64,000 bases of DNA from Haloechinothrix halophila YIM 93223 (GTDB lineage Bacteria > Actinomycetota > Actinomycetes > Mycobacteriales > Pseudonocardiaceae), in the NCBI RefSeq assembly GCF_000504245.1, contig NZ_KI632509.1:2107723-2171722 (forward strand). The letters run 5' to 3'. Within the stretch, counting starts at the first letter, position 1. Each line of letters starts with the position of its first letter. Positions 36,520 to 45,092 of the stretch are shown one piece after another. A program made the translations under genes and the position numbers. Under the pieces are notes generated by a model. It ran no database searches, had not been told where the DNA came from, and saw only the letters and a program-made list of their open reading frames with translations.

Positions 36520-37737
36520 ATGTCCGAAGCAGTCGAGACCCCGCTGTTCGATCCGTTCGCGCCAGGGTTCACCGATGATCCGTATCCGCAGTACGCGCGG
36601 CTGCGTGAACAGGAGCCCGCGCATCAACACCCGTTGGGCTTCTGGATTCTCACCCGATACGACGACGTCGCCACGTTGCTGAAGTCCGGCAACTCGGTTG
36701 ACGACGACAACCTCGCCGAAGGTCCGATGCGCGACCTGGTTCGCTCGACCTACCAGCACGACGGCCCGCAGTTGCGGGGCAGCTCCATACTCGATCGGGA
36801 TCCGCCGGATCACACTCGGCTGCGGCGGCTGGTCGCCAAGGCATTCACCGTCCGCGCGGTCGAGGCGCTGCGGCCGCGCGTGGGCTCGCTGGTCGACGCC
36901 ATGCTCGACGACGTCGCGGGCGCGGGGGAGTTCGACCTGATCGAGGCGCTCGCCTTCCCGCTTCCATTCGCGGTGATCACGGAGATGCTCGGCATGCCCG
37001 ACGTCGACACCGTGCGGCTGCGCGAGTTGACCGGCACCGTCGTGCGCTCGCTGGAGCCCGTCGTGGACCCGGACTTGATGGCGCGCATTCAGGCCGCTGA
37101 CGCCGAGCTTGCCGACGTCGCGGCCGAGGCGATCGCGTGGAAGCGCCGCAATCCGGGTGATGACCTGCTCACCGCGCTCATCGAGGCGGAGGAAGATGGC
37201 GACCAGCTCACCGACGAGGACCTGATCGCGCAGGTCGCGCTGCTCTACGTCGCTGGCCACGAGACCACGGTGAACCTCATCGGCAACGGTGTGTACGCGA
37301 TGCTGCGGCATCCCGAGCAGCACGTGCGGCTGCGGGAGAAGCCGGGGCTCGCCGCCAACGCCGTTGAGGAGATGCTGCGCTACGACAGCCCGGTACAGTC
37401 CAGCCGCCGGATCACGCTCGCGCCGTATCGGGTGGGCGACGTCGAGATCCCCGAGGGTTCGTTCGTGAATGCTTCGCTCGCTTCAGCGAACCGGGATGCC
37501 GCGTTCTGGGGTGACGACGCCGATGAGTTGCGCATCGACCGGGAGGGTGCGCGTAGGCATGTGTCGTTCGGGGCTGGACCGCATCACTGTCTTGGGGCTG
37601 CGTTGGCTCGGCTGGAGGGGGAGGTCGCGCTGGAGCGGCTGGTGACGCGGTTCCCGTCGCTGGAGCTGGCGGGGGACGTCCGGTGGAACGGGCGGATCAA
37701 CCTGCGCGGGTTGGCGACGCTGCCAGTGGCGGGCTGA
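36520..37737 (+). CDS. Cytochrome P450
   Basis: 405 aa, soluble bacterial class I type. I-helix VALLYVAGHETTVNL with the oxygen-binding Thr, ExxR motif in VEEMLRYDSP, and heme loop FGAGPHHCLGAALARLEGEV with Cys357 as thiolate ligand. AAGGAGACG precedes the ATG. No ferredoxin or ferredoxin reductase gene is adjacent, so redox partners come from elsewhere. Substrate unknown; TetR control suggests a specific inducer. Confidence 0.95.
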   Translation: MSEAVETPLFDPFAPGFTDDPYPQYARLREQEPAHQHPLGFWILTRYDDVATLLKSGNSVDDDNLAEGPMRDLVRSTYQHDGPQLRGSSILDRDPPDHTRLRRLVAKAFTVRAVEALRPRVGSLVDAMLDDVAGAGEFDLIEALAFPLPFAVITEMLGMPDVDTVRLRELTGTVVRSLEPVVDPDLMARIQAADAELADVAAEAIAWKRRNPGDDLLTALIEAEEDGDQLTDEDLIAQVALLYVAGHETTVNLIGNGVYAMLRHPEQHVRLREKPGLAANAVEEMLRYDSPVQSSRRITLAPYRVGDVEIPEGSFVNASLASANRDAAFWGDDADELRIDREGARRHVSFGAGPHHCLGAALARLEGEVALERLVTRFPSLELAGDVRWNGRINLRGLATLPVAG

Positions 37738-37832
37738 CACGTTTGCTGCTTTCCGCGCGGTCACGAGACCAAGCTTGTAGTCTCCGGCGTGATGATGAGC
37801 GGCATGTCCAACCCCGCGGACTGGGAGCCACG

Positions 37833-38390
37833 GTGACGCAGCCCCATTCCGCGGCGTCCACGCCGCATTCCGTGCCACTGCCCGATCGACTCGTGCGCAC
37901 GATCAGGACTCGCTCCACCGCGCTGGGGGTGACTGTCCTGGTGCTCAGCCTTGCTGCCGTCCCGACACTGCTGATCGCCCCATACAGCTTGGTGCCGTAT
38001 GCCGACCCGCTACGCCTTGGTGTGCCGTTGTTCGCCGGCATCACTGGATGTTGTCTGGTCGGCGCGGGCGTGTTCACGCTCGTTGCTCGGGGCAGCGTGG
38101 CGGATAGCCACCTTCGGCTGAACACCATGCGCGTCACGCGTGCGGGTCTGCTCTTCGCCGTGGTGTTGTCGACTATCTCCGGGCTCGTCGCGTGGGGCGT
38201 CCTGGCGCTCGTCGCGTCGACACCACCCGAGCGGTACCGGGACGAGGTTCAGTTCGACACCGGTGAGTGGCTCTATGTGCTGCTGCTGTTCGGTGCGATC
38301 GCGCTCATCTGGGCGTGCTTTTTCGCGCTGCGGCCCGTGTTGTGGCGCTCGCGGTATGTCGCGAGGGAGTGGATCCGCTGGGGAGCGTGA
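37833..38390 (+). CDS. Four-helix membrane protein of unknown function
   Basis: 185 aa from GTG 37833 (GGGAG 7 nt upstream). Four hydrophobic segments are visible, beginning LGVTVLVLSLAAVPTLLIA and ending LLLFGAIALIWACFFALRPV, with a short basic tail. An earlier in-frame start would overlap the P450 gene. No recognised domain; it converges with the flavoprotein gene 4 bp away. Confidence 0.7.
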   Translation: MTQPHSAASTPHSVPLPDRLVRTIRTRSTALGVTVLVLSLAAVPTLLIAPYSLVPYADPLRLGVPLFAGITGCCLVGAGVFTLVARGSVADSHLRLNTMRVTRAGLLFAVVLSTISGLVAWGVLALVASTPPERYRDEVQFDTGEWLYVLLLFGAIALIWACFFALRPVLWRSRYVAREWIRWGA

Positions 38391-38394
38391 TTCC

Positions 38395-40176
38395 TTACGC
38401 GTCGTACTCGAACATGTTCGGCTGACCTGCCGCGTAGCGCTGCTCGTCGATCCGCTTGAACGGTTCGAGCTCCTCGGGCTGGTAGAGCCGCCAGGTCGGG
38501 GCGGGCGGCGCACTTGATCCTGTCGTCTCGAGTAGCGCGTTCACCGCGTATCGGGCGGATTCGTTGGCGCCTTCCATCGTGGCGAGGTCGACGTCGGTAC
38601 GCACGTAGTCGCCCGCAAGGAACAGGTTCGGCAGCGCGGTGCGTACGGTCGGCCGCAGGTCCCATGATCCGGTGGTGTTGATCAGCAGCGGCTCGTCGTT
38701 GTGGCTGCCGTCGTCGTCCCATGTGATCGCGGGGTCGAGGAACCACGCCTCGACGTCGGACTCGCGCAGCACCTCATCGCCGCTGTCGTTCAGGCTGGCC
38801 ATGAGCTGTGCCAGGACCTCCCGCGCGATCTCCTCGGCAGTACAGTCCTTCGCCTTCTTGCCATTGAAGCCTGGAGTGTCCCAGTCGGAGATGTCCACCG
38901 ACAGGCAGTCGACCACCGTGCCGTCGCCGAAGTCGTTCGGGAAGTCGTGCCGTGGCCAGAACTGTGCCTGGTTGATCGACGTCAGCGCCCAGGGTGCGTG
39001 CATGTAGGCGACGTGGCCGGGACAGATCGATACGGGGCGGTTCAGGTAGAACTGAATACCCGTCATCCAGTCGACGAACAGTCCGTCCATCCTGGACAGT
39101 GTGGAGTCCATCGACCGCAGCTCATCCGACCACAACAACCGGGCCTTCTCCGCGGGCAGTGCGCAGAAGAACCAGTCGGCGTGAATTCGGCTGCGACCAC
39201 CCTTGGCGTGCCGCGCGGTCGCCGACGTGATGCGTCCGTCTCGCAGGCGCAGCTCGGTGACGTGGTGGTCCAGATGGAATCTGACGCCGAGCTGCCGCAG
39301 CAGGCCAACCCACGGATCGATCCAGGCCTCGTTCGTTGGCCCGTTGAGCAGCCGGTCGGGTTCACCGTCGTTTCCGCGTCCCATGATGTTGAGGAGGAAT
39401 GCCTGTGCCATGGTGCCGATCGTTCGCGCACTGGCCCGGGTTTCCTTCGCTGCGACCAGCTGTCGGGTGAGACCCCTGGCGAGCAGTTGCTGGTAGTCGT
39501 CCGAACGATTCTCCGCGTCGACGTACTCCCACCACGACACGTACTCCCATTGCCCGTAGCGGCGCGCGTCGCAGCTGGTCAGATACACCCAGATGCGGTT
39601 GCTGAAGTAGGCCCACTCGTCCGGCGGGATGCGGGTCCCGAGGTCGAGCGCGGCTCGCAGGGTCTGCGTGATGGTGTCAGCGCTCAAGAGTTGCGGGTCC
39701 ATTCGCGTCGGTACCGTCAGGTCTGGTCCGTCCTGATAGGACTGCCGGGTGGCCGCGGTGTCGGTGAGGTTCTCGTAGACAGTGTGGTCACCAAACGGGA
39801 TCCGTCGCATGGTGTCGGGGAGGTGGTGGTAGAAGCCGGGAAAGAAGCGGAAGCCGTGTTCCCCCGGGAGCGGCTCTCTGTCGCCGCTTCCCGTGCCGGG
39901 TACCGGCATACTGCGCGCTTTTCCACCCAGTTCCTTGCCCTCGTAGACGTCGACCTCGAACCCACGCTCGATCAACTCGTGGGCGGCCGCCAGGCCGGAC
40001 ATCCCGCCGCCGAGTACGGCCACTCGGCGTCCCGCGCTGGCGGGCCCGGGAAGTGCCGCGTTGGCCTTCAGCGGATTCGCGGTCATCGTGGCTGTCGCGC
40101 CCGCCATCGCGGACATGCGGAGCATGTCGCGTCGGGACAGCCTGCGACGTAGCCAGGGAGTCGGGGGATTGGTCAT
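38395..40176 (-). CDS. Tat-exported FAD-dependent oxidoreductase (HpnE / phytoene-desaturase-like)
   Basis: 593 aa. A twin-arginine signal (RRLSRRDMLRMSAM, then ATATMTANP and a KANAALP cleavage area) is followed by the FAD dinucleotide motif VAVLGGGMSGLAAAHELIER. The HGFRFFPGFYHHLPDTM block and a C-terminal FAD motif (NLFLAGDYVRTDVDLATMEG) place it in the amine-oxidase/desaturase clan near hydroxysqualene dehydroxylase. The protein should act outside the membrane, unusual for that clan. It lies 19 bp after the MpaB-family gene in the same operon. Confidence 0.88.
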   Translation of the reverse strand: MTNPPTPWLRRRLSRRDMLRMSAMAGATATMTANPLKANAALPGPASAGRRVAVLGGGMSGLAAAHELIERGFEVDVYEGKELGGKARSMPVPGTGSGDREPLPGEHGFRFFPGFYHHLPDTMRRIPFGDHTVYENLTDTAATRQSYQDGPDLTVPTRMDPQLLSADTITQTLRAALDLGTRIPPDEWAYFSNRIWVYLTSCDARRYGQWEYVSWWEYVDAENRSDDYQQLLARGLTRQLVAAKETRASARTIGTMAQAFLLNIMGRGNDGEPDRLLNGPTNEAWIDPWVGLLRQLGVRFHLDHHVTELRLRDGRITSATARHAKGGRSRIHADWFFCALPAEKARLLWSDELRSMDSTLSRMDGLFVDWMTGIQFYLNRPVSICPGHVAYMHAPWALTSINQAQFWPRHDFPNDFGDGTVVDCLSVDISDWDTPGFNGKKAKDCTAEEIAREVLAQLMASLNDSGDEVLRESDVEAWFLDPAITWDDDGSHNDEPLLINTTGSWDLRPTVRTALPNLFLAGDYVRTDVDLATMEGANESARYAVNALLETTGSSAPPAPTWRLYQPEELEPFKRIDEQRYAAGQPNMFEYDA

Positions 40177-40195
40177 CGGGCACTCCGTTCTGTCG

Positions 40196-41143
40196 TCAGG
40201 CCGTCGGGCGCGGCAGCAGCCGAGTCGTGGTGAGCAGGCCTACGCGGGCGCGTGCGGCTCGGGTCTCGGGCAGCGGGCCTGCCGCATAGTGGATGCCGTT
40301 GAGCGCCGACCACATCGCCGCGCGGCGCAGCCGGATCGACGTCGTCGAGGAGCGGGGTACTCGCAGTAGGCGCTGTGCCCAGCGCGGTTGCAGATCGAGG
40401 ACGGCCCACTGCAGCAACCGCAACGCGGGACGCAGCGGGGCGGGCGACACCGCACCACCGAGCCCGGCAAGGAACTCGACCGTCGGCATCGTGACACCCA
40501 TGAGCGGGATCGACGCGCGTAAGCAGTCCCGCACGTCGGACTTTGTCGCTGGCAGATCGGTGCCACCCAGTGCTTCGCCGACCCGGGTGAACTCCCGGTA
40601 GTAGACGTCGAGGTCAGCGCCTCGGAGCGGATGCGGGTGGTACCGCTCGTGGGCGGTGGCGATGCCCCAGACCACGGTCGCGTACGCCCAGCGCAGCGTC
40701 TCCGGGTCAGCCGCGTCGTAGCCGCGGCCATCGGGTCGCTCCCCTCGGACGGTGCCGTGCATGCCGCGGACCGTCCTGACGACGCGTTCGGCGGCGTGGC
40801 TCGGGCCGTAGGCCACGGCCATGAAGAAGGAGTATGAGTGCCCGGCACGGGTCAGCAGACCCTTGAGGTCCAGCCCGGACGGTTCACCGTTCACCCAGCG
40901 CACGCCGCGTGAATGCTGCTGACCCATCCACGCGAAGTCCGGATGCAGGGTCTCGATCGCCGCCGAGGCGAACAGCCCGAGAACAAGGGCGGGAGTGTGT
41001 TCGTGCACGTACCAAACGGCGCTGTCCGGGCCGAACCATCCGGGGTCGCCGTCAGGCGCGTCGAAGGTCACGCCTTTGAAGAAGTTCCTGCGGATCAGGA
41101 CGTCGAACGCCTGGTCCACCACCACGCTCGCCGGGTTCGCCAT
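40196..41143 (-). CDS. MpaB-family oxygenase (DUF2236, latex-clearing-protein-like)
   Basis: 315 aa from ATG 41143 (GGGAGG 5 nt upstream). The conserved DUF2236 elements are visible: FGPDSAVWYVHEHTP near residue 40, VVRTVRGMHGTVRGERP with the conserved His, and WAYATVVWGIATAHERY. Members of this family bind heme b and cleave C-C bonds (rubber oxygenase, mycophenolate MpaB'). It is the first gene of a two-gene operon with a Tat flavoenzyme and is divergent from a TetR gene, with two operators between. Substrate unknown; a lipid or isoprenoid is plausible. Confidence 0.85.
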   Translation of the reverse strand: MANPASVVVDQAFDVLIRRNFFKGVTFDAPDGDPGWFGPDSAVWYVHEHTPALVLGLFASAAIETLHPDFAWMGQQHSRGVRWVNGEPSGLDLKGLLTRAGHSYSFFMAVAYGPSHAAERVVRTVRGMHGTVRGERPDGRGYDAADPETLRWAYATVVWGIATAHERYHPHPLRGADLDVYYREFTRVGEALGGTDLPATKSDVRDCLRASIPLMGVTMPTVEFLAGLGGAVSPAPLRPALRLLQWAVLDLQPRWAQRLLRVPRSSTTSIRLRRAAMWSALNGIHYAAGPLPETRAARARVGLLTTTRLLPRPTA

Positions 41144-41166
41144 CACCGCCGCCTCCCGTCATGATG

Positions 41167-41184
41167 TGACACGTATGCGTGTCA
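41167..41184. promoter_or_regulatory. TetR operator 1 of the MpaB/flavoenzyme operon
   Basis: TGACACG-TATG-CGTGTCA, a perfect 7-bp inverted repeat, 24 bp upstream of the MpaB-family start. Confidence 0.8.
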
Positions 41185-41204
41185 GATGAGGGTAGCGTAC
41201 GATC

Positions 41205-41222
41205 TGACACGAGCTAGTGTCA
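41205..41222. promoter_or_regulatory. TetR operator 2
   Basis: TGACAC-GAGCTA-GTGTCA, sharing the half-sites and 18-bp size of operator 1, 38 bp away centre to centre (about 3.6 helical turns). Confidence 0.8.
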
Positions 41223-41254
41223 ATATGGATGTCTCGCCCGGAGGAGGTGACGAC

Positions 41255-41863
41255 GTGCCGCAGACCCGCCGCACGTATCGCGGCATGAGCGCTGAGGAAC
41301 GACAGGCGGAACGGCGCAAGCAACTGCTCGCGGCGGGTCTGGAGCTCTTCGGAACTCACGGGATCACCGCGACGCGGGTGGACGACGTTTGCGCCGAAGC
41401 CGAGCTGACGAAGCGGTATTTCTACGAGAACTTCTCGTCGCTGGAGGAGTTGCTGCTCGCGGTCGTCGAGGACGTGCTGGCCGATCTGACCGCGCGAGTC
41501 GTACCGGTGATCGCATCGAGCGGATGGCGCGACCCGCGGCCGATGCTGTCGACGTTCATCGGCGCGATGCTCGACGATCCACGTTTGGTGCGGTTGCTGG
41601 TGATCGAGACGCACACCGGGGCGCTGGTGCGGCAGCGGCACCAGTTCATCGAGCGTGCTATCGACGTCTGGCTCGAGGCGGCACCCGACCGCGACCGGGA
41701 CCCGTCACTGTTGCAGACTCAGCGGTTGCTGGCGCACGCGTATGCGGGGGCCGTGGGGGAGGTCGCGGTGGCCTGGGCGAGTGGCCGCATCACGATGTCC
41801 GCGGAGGAGATCATCGATCACCTGGAGCGGATCTTTCTGCGAATCGCTCCGCAGGTGGGGTGA
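41255..41863 (+). CDS. TetR family regulator of the MpaB/flavoenzyme operon
   Basis: 202 aa from a GTG at 41255, chosen because GGAGGAGG lies upstream and the longer frame would run through the operators. HTH: GLELFGTHGITATRVDDVCA then LTKRYFYENFSSLEELLLAV, of the type with the RYFYENF recognition helix. The C-terminal ligand domain is all-helical. It is the probable repressor of the divergent operon and of itself via the two TGACAC-N6-GTGTCA sites. Confidence 0.92.
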   Translation: MPQTRRTYRGMSAEERQAERRKQLLAAGLELFGTHGITATRVDDVCAEAELTKRYFYENFSSLEELLLAVVEDVLADLTARVVPVIASSGWRDPRPMLSTFIGAMLDDPRLVRLLVIETHTGALVRQRHQFIERAIDVWLEAAPDRDRDPSLLQTQRLLAHAYAGAVGEVAVAWASGRITMSAEEIIDHLERIFLRIAPQVG

Positions 41864-41903
41864 GTTGCGGCATCACGGCAGCGGAAGATGGTAGGCAGCC
41901 ACT

Positions 41904-42224
41904 ATGACCCTCGATGATCTCAGCCAGCGACTTCGCGAGTTCGCCGACGCGCGCGATTGGCAGCGTTACCACACACCGAAGAACCTTGCCATGGCGTTGT
42001 CCGGCGAAGTAGGCGAGCTGACAGCACTGTTCCAGTGGCTCACACCGGAAGAGTCAGCACGATGGCAAGACGCCCCGGATTTTGCCGCGAACGTTCGTGA
42101 CGAGTTGGCCGACGTCACCATTTACCTCGTCAGGCTGGCCGATGTCCTCGGTGTCGATCTGCTCGACGTCGCCAAGACCAAGCTCGACCGCAACGAGATC
42201 CGGTTCCCGGCGCCACGGGACTGA
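41904..42224 (+). CDS. MazG-like nucleotide pyrophosphohydrolase
   Basis: 106 aa. Conserved EVGELTALFQW (E-x-x-E) and DELADVTIYLVRLAD motifs of the all-alpha NTP pyrophosphatase superfamily (RS21-C6/iMazG type), which hydrolyse (d)NTPs to monophosphates. It starts 40 bp after the TetR gene, which is probably a separate unit, and 111 bp before a DUF2075 nuclease-helicase gene on the same strand. The two are plausibly a functional pair. Confidence 0.9.
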   Translation: MTLDDLSQRLREFADARDWQRYHTPKNLAMALSGEVGELTALFQWLTPEESARWQDAPDFAANVRDELADVTIYLVRLADVLGVDLLDVAKTKLDRNEIRFPAPRD

Positions 42225-42302
42225 TCACATCCACTAACCTTGACAACCGACATCGCGGCCCGACGGGCACCGAAGTAGCCACTTCGTCGCTGCCCCCACC
42301 CG

Positions 42303-42317
42303 CGCGTGAATCACGCG
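42303..42317 (+). promoter_or_regulatory. Palindrome before the nuclease-helicase gene
   Basis: CGCGTGA-A-TCACGCG, a perfect 7-bp inverted repeat 18 bp upstream of the GTG. Either an operator or a small hairpin over the ribosome-binding region. Confidence 0.5.
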
Positions 42318-42335
42318 TGCCTTGTGGGGTAAGAA

Positions 42336-44228
42336 GTGGCTCTCGTCCGGCGGAGTGCGGCCGACCTGCTCGTGGAAGCCAAAGCCGATCGGTTGCATGA
42401 TCTGCTCGCGGAACAAGCGGCTTACAAGCTGGAATCGCGAGTGGGTACGAGCGAGATAGCTTCCTGGCGGAAGAGCCTGCCGACGTTTCTGACCGACCTC
42501 GTTGAAGCTGGTCTTGGGCACATCGAGGTGTTGCTGGAACACAAGCTGCCGCACAGCCCCAAGCGAGTCGATGCCGTGCTCTGCGGTACGCACCCACGCA
42601 CGGGCGAGCCCAGTTTCGTACTCGTCGAGCTGAAGCAGTGGTCCAAGGCGGAGCTGCAGGTCGGCGAACTGGTTCGCATCGCGGCCTACGGTGACGAGCC
42701 TGTGCTTCACCCAGCTGAGCAAGTACGCCGGTACTGCCAGTACCTTGTTGACTCGACGCCGGCGCTCGCCGCGCAACCATACGTCGTCCGCGGGCTCGCT
42801 TATTTGCATAACGCATCCACCGAAGGCGTCGCCTCGCTGAAGCAGTACACTCCGGACGAGTACGGTCAGCTCTACACGCTGGATGAGCGGTCCGCCTTTC
42901 TTGATCGGCTACGAGCGCTGCTCGACCCGGAAGCGGACCAGGCTGTGGCGCGCAGTGCCGCCGACGACTTCCTCGGTTTCCATCATGCTCCGTCCAAGCC
43001 ACTGTTGAATCTGGCGGCCAGTGAGGTGCGTGAGCGAGAGCAGTTCGTCCTGCTTGATGAGCAACAGGTCGCCTATGAACTCGTCACCCAAGCTGTTGAG
43101 CGGGCTCGCGCGGCAAATACCCGGACCGTCGTCACCGTCCTTGGTGGGCCCGGTTCGGGCAAGAGCGTCATCGCTCTGAGCCTGCTCGGCGAACTCGCAC
43201 GTCGCGGTCGCACGGTCCACCACGCCACAGGATCGAGCGCGTTCACCAACACGATGCGCAAGATCGCTGGACGAAGGAACAAGCGCGTGCAGTCGCTGTT
43301 CAAGTATTTCAATAACTACACGGCGACCGAGCCTCGCGGCCTCGACGTGCTGATTTGCGATGAGGCACACCGCATCCGCGAGACAAGTGTCAACCGCTAC
43401 ACGAGCAGGGCCGTGCGTGAGCGAGCTGGGCGGCAGATCGATGAACTCATCGACGCGGCATGGGTGCCGGTGTTCTTGCTCGATGAGAACCAGATCGTAC
43501 GTCCAGGAGAGATGGGGTCGCTCGACGAGATCACCGCGGCGACCCAGGCCAAGGGCTGCGCACTTGAGGTCGTACGACTTGACGGCCAGTTCCGTTGCGG
43601 TGGCTCGGCGGCGTTCGACACCTGGGTCGCCCGACTGCTCGGGCTCGATCCGCAACCACCCATCGAGTGGGGCACGCTGGCCAACGCGGTCGACGACGAC
43701 TTCACGGTTACAAGCGCACCTTCACCCGACGCCCTGGAATCCTGGCTACTCACCAAGGCAGCCGAGGAAGGTGGCACAGCCAGGGTAGCGGCGGGATTCT
43801 GCTGGCGTTGGAGCGATCCGGTCGCTACGGATACCGGCAAACAACTCGTCTCCGATGTCGTCATCGGAGACTGGAAGCGGCCCTGGAATGCCAAGCCAGA
43901 CAAACGGGTGCCCGATGCTCCCGAGTCGTACTACTGGGCATCGGACGAGCGCGGGTTCGGGCAAGTTGGTTGCATCTACACGGCGCAGGGTTTCGAGTAC
44001 GACTGGGCGGGCGTCATCTTCGGTCCTGATCTCGTCCGCCGTGATGGCGAATGGGTGCCGCGACGTGACTACTCCCATGATGGTGCCGTCAAGAAGGCCG
44101 ACGATCTGCATTTCGGCGCTCTGATCAGGAACACCTACAAGGTGCTGCTCACGCGCGGAATGCAAGGCGTGTGCGTCTACTCGACGGATACCGAGACGCA
44201 GGAGTTCCTCGAACGGATGACGCGCTAG
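42336..44228 (+). CDS. DUF2075-type (Schlafen-helicase-like) ATPase with N-terminal PD-(D/E)xK-like nuclease domain
   Basis: 630 aa, GTG start. The N-terminal 200 residues contain KRVDAVLCG...EPSFVLVELKQW, the D...(E/D)xK arrangement of a restriction-endonuclease-like fold. The ATPase domain follows: Walker A LGGPGSGKSVIALSLLGELA (about residue 270), Walker B VLICDEAHRI (about 337), then LLDENQIVRPGE and the arginine-finger region LDGQFRCGGSAAF, and the C-terminal IYTAQGFEYDWAGVIFGPDL and YKVLLTRGMQGVCVYS helicase motifs. The gene is less GC-rich than its surroundings. Function is not established; nucleic-acid remodelling, possibly anti-phage, is inference. Confidence 0.85.
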   Translation: MALVRRSAADLLVEAKADRLHDLLAEQAAYKLESRVGTSEIASWRKSLPTFLTDLVEAGLGHIEVLLEHKLPHSPKRVDAVLCGTHPRTGEPSFVLVELKQWSKAELQVGELVRIAAYGDEPVLHPAEQVRRYCQYLVDSTPALAAQPYVVRGLAYLHNASTEGVASLKQYTPDEYGQLYTLDERSAFLDRLRALLDPEADQAVARSAADDFLGFHHAPSKPLLNLAASEVREREQFVLLDEQQVAYELVTQAVERARAANTRTVVTVLGGPGSGKSVIALSLLGELARRGRTVHHATGSSAFTNTMRKIAGRRNKRVQSLFKYFNNYTATEPRGLDVLICDEAHRIRETSVNRYTSRAVRERAGRQIDELIDAAWVPVFLLDENQIVRPGEMGSLDEITAATQAKGCALEVVRLDGQFRCGGSAAFDTWVARLLGLDPQPPIEWGTLANAVDDDFTVTSAPSPDALESWLLTKAAEEGGTARVAAGFCWRWSDPVATDTGKQLVSDVVIGDWKRPWNAKPDKRVPDAPESYYWASDERGFGQVGCIYTAQGFEYDWAGVIFGPDLVRRDGEWVPRRDYSHDGAVKKADDLHFGALIRNTYKVLLTRGMQGVCVYSTDTETQEFLERMTR

Positions 44229-44246
44229 GAACGAAGCCCCACATGA

Positions 44247-44347
44247 GCCACGGCTCGCCTGAGCGCAGCGCTAGCCACACTGCGCGAGGGGGAGTCCGGG
44301 TGATCTACCTGGACACTTCCATCATGTCTCCACGGTTTCGCGTTTGA
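44247..44347 (+). pseudogene. Remnant of a VapBC-type toxin-antitoxin pair
   Basis: Bases 44247-44303 read as the C-terminal tail of an antitoxin (ARLSAALATLREGESG, then TGA). The stop overlaps a GTG at 44300 that opens VIYLDTSIM, the universal PIN-domain (VapC) N-terminus with its first catalytic Asp. The PIN frame stops after 15 codons. The 4-base overlap is exactly the usual VapB/VapC arrangement, so this is very likely a deletion scar of a once-complete module. The remaining 97 bp to the next gene show no PIN sequence. Confidence 0.55.
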
Positions 44348-44444
44348 TGCTGAGGTCCGCCCGATCGGCGGCGCGATGGCCCGCATGCCAACCAGCCCCG
44401 TTGTTGATCGGGGACGACCTTAACGGCCGCCCCCGACAGTTTCC

Positions 44445-45083
44445 TCAGTCTGCCGTCAACGAGCGCAATGCTTCATCCACACAGTCGGCCCAGGCTTGCT
44501 CGCCGAGCTCGGTGACGCCCGAGTCGCCGGCGAACGCGCTGGAGATCACGACGTCCGGGGTGAGATCGGCGAGACCGGACAAGCTGGCCGCCAGTGCGCC
44601 GCGGTCGCTGAAATCGGGAATATAGCCGGCGAACCACTTACCTTCCGCGTCGCGCAGAATGGAGTCGCCGGTGAACAGATACGTCAAGCCGTGCACGGAA
44701 TGAACCAGGAAGCAGGCGCTGCCTGGTGTGTGCCCTGGCGTTGGGATCACCTCGAAACCGTCCAGTGCCACATGACGCTCGTCAAACGTGTCGTCGGGTG
44801 GGCACGTCTTCGCGACCAGATCCGCCTCGACCGCACTGGAATGCAGCGTCGAGCCGAACCGCTGCTTGATGGTGGCCAACGACGGCGCGATCTCATCCTG
44901 GTGGCTCAGATACTGGTGAGCCACACCGCCGAGCTCGGCCATGTCGTCGATCTCGTGCTCCAGCGTCGTGTTGTAGAACAGCACGTTGCCACTGGGCGCG
45001 GTCCACAGGTAGGCGTGGGTGCTCAGTCCTGGCGCCGGGAACTCCGGCTCGGTCTCCCACAGGTCAGGCTGGATTTGCTTCAT
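44445..45083 (-). CDS. MBL-fold metallo-hydrolase with incomplete zinc motif
   Basis: 212 aa. The fold is shown by IPTPGHTPGSACFLV, YLFTGDSIL and the N-terminal strands. The usual HxHxDH is replaced by YLSHQDEI, so most of the first zinc-binding set is missing, though the rest is kept. Such SHxDE variants are a recognised subgroup whose activity is uncertain. The gene is transcribed from a MerR-type promoter immediately upstream, hinting at stress or ligand induction. A regulator gene is not adjacent. Confidence 0.83.
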   Translation of the reverse strand: MKQIQPDLWETEPEFPAPGLSTHAYLWTAPSGNVLFYNTTLEHEIDDMAELGGVAHQYLSHQDEIAPSLATIKQRFGSTLHSSAVEADLVAKTCPPDDTFDERHVALDGFEVIPTPGHTPGSACFLVHSVHGLTYLFTGDSILRDAEGKWFAGYIPDFSDRGALAASLSGLADLTPDVVISSAFAGDSGVTELGEQAWADCVDEALRSLTAD

Positions 45084-45092
45084 GGTGTTCCC

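Noticed and set aside
38701-40152. 483-aa plus-strand frame opposite the Tat flavoenzyme
   Set aside because: Composition is shadow-like and the minus-strand frame has Tat and FAD motifs.
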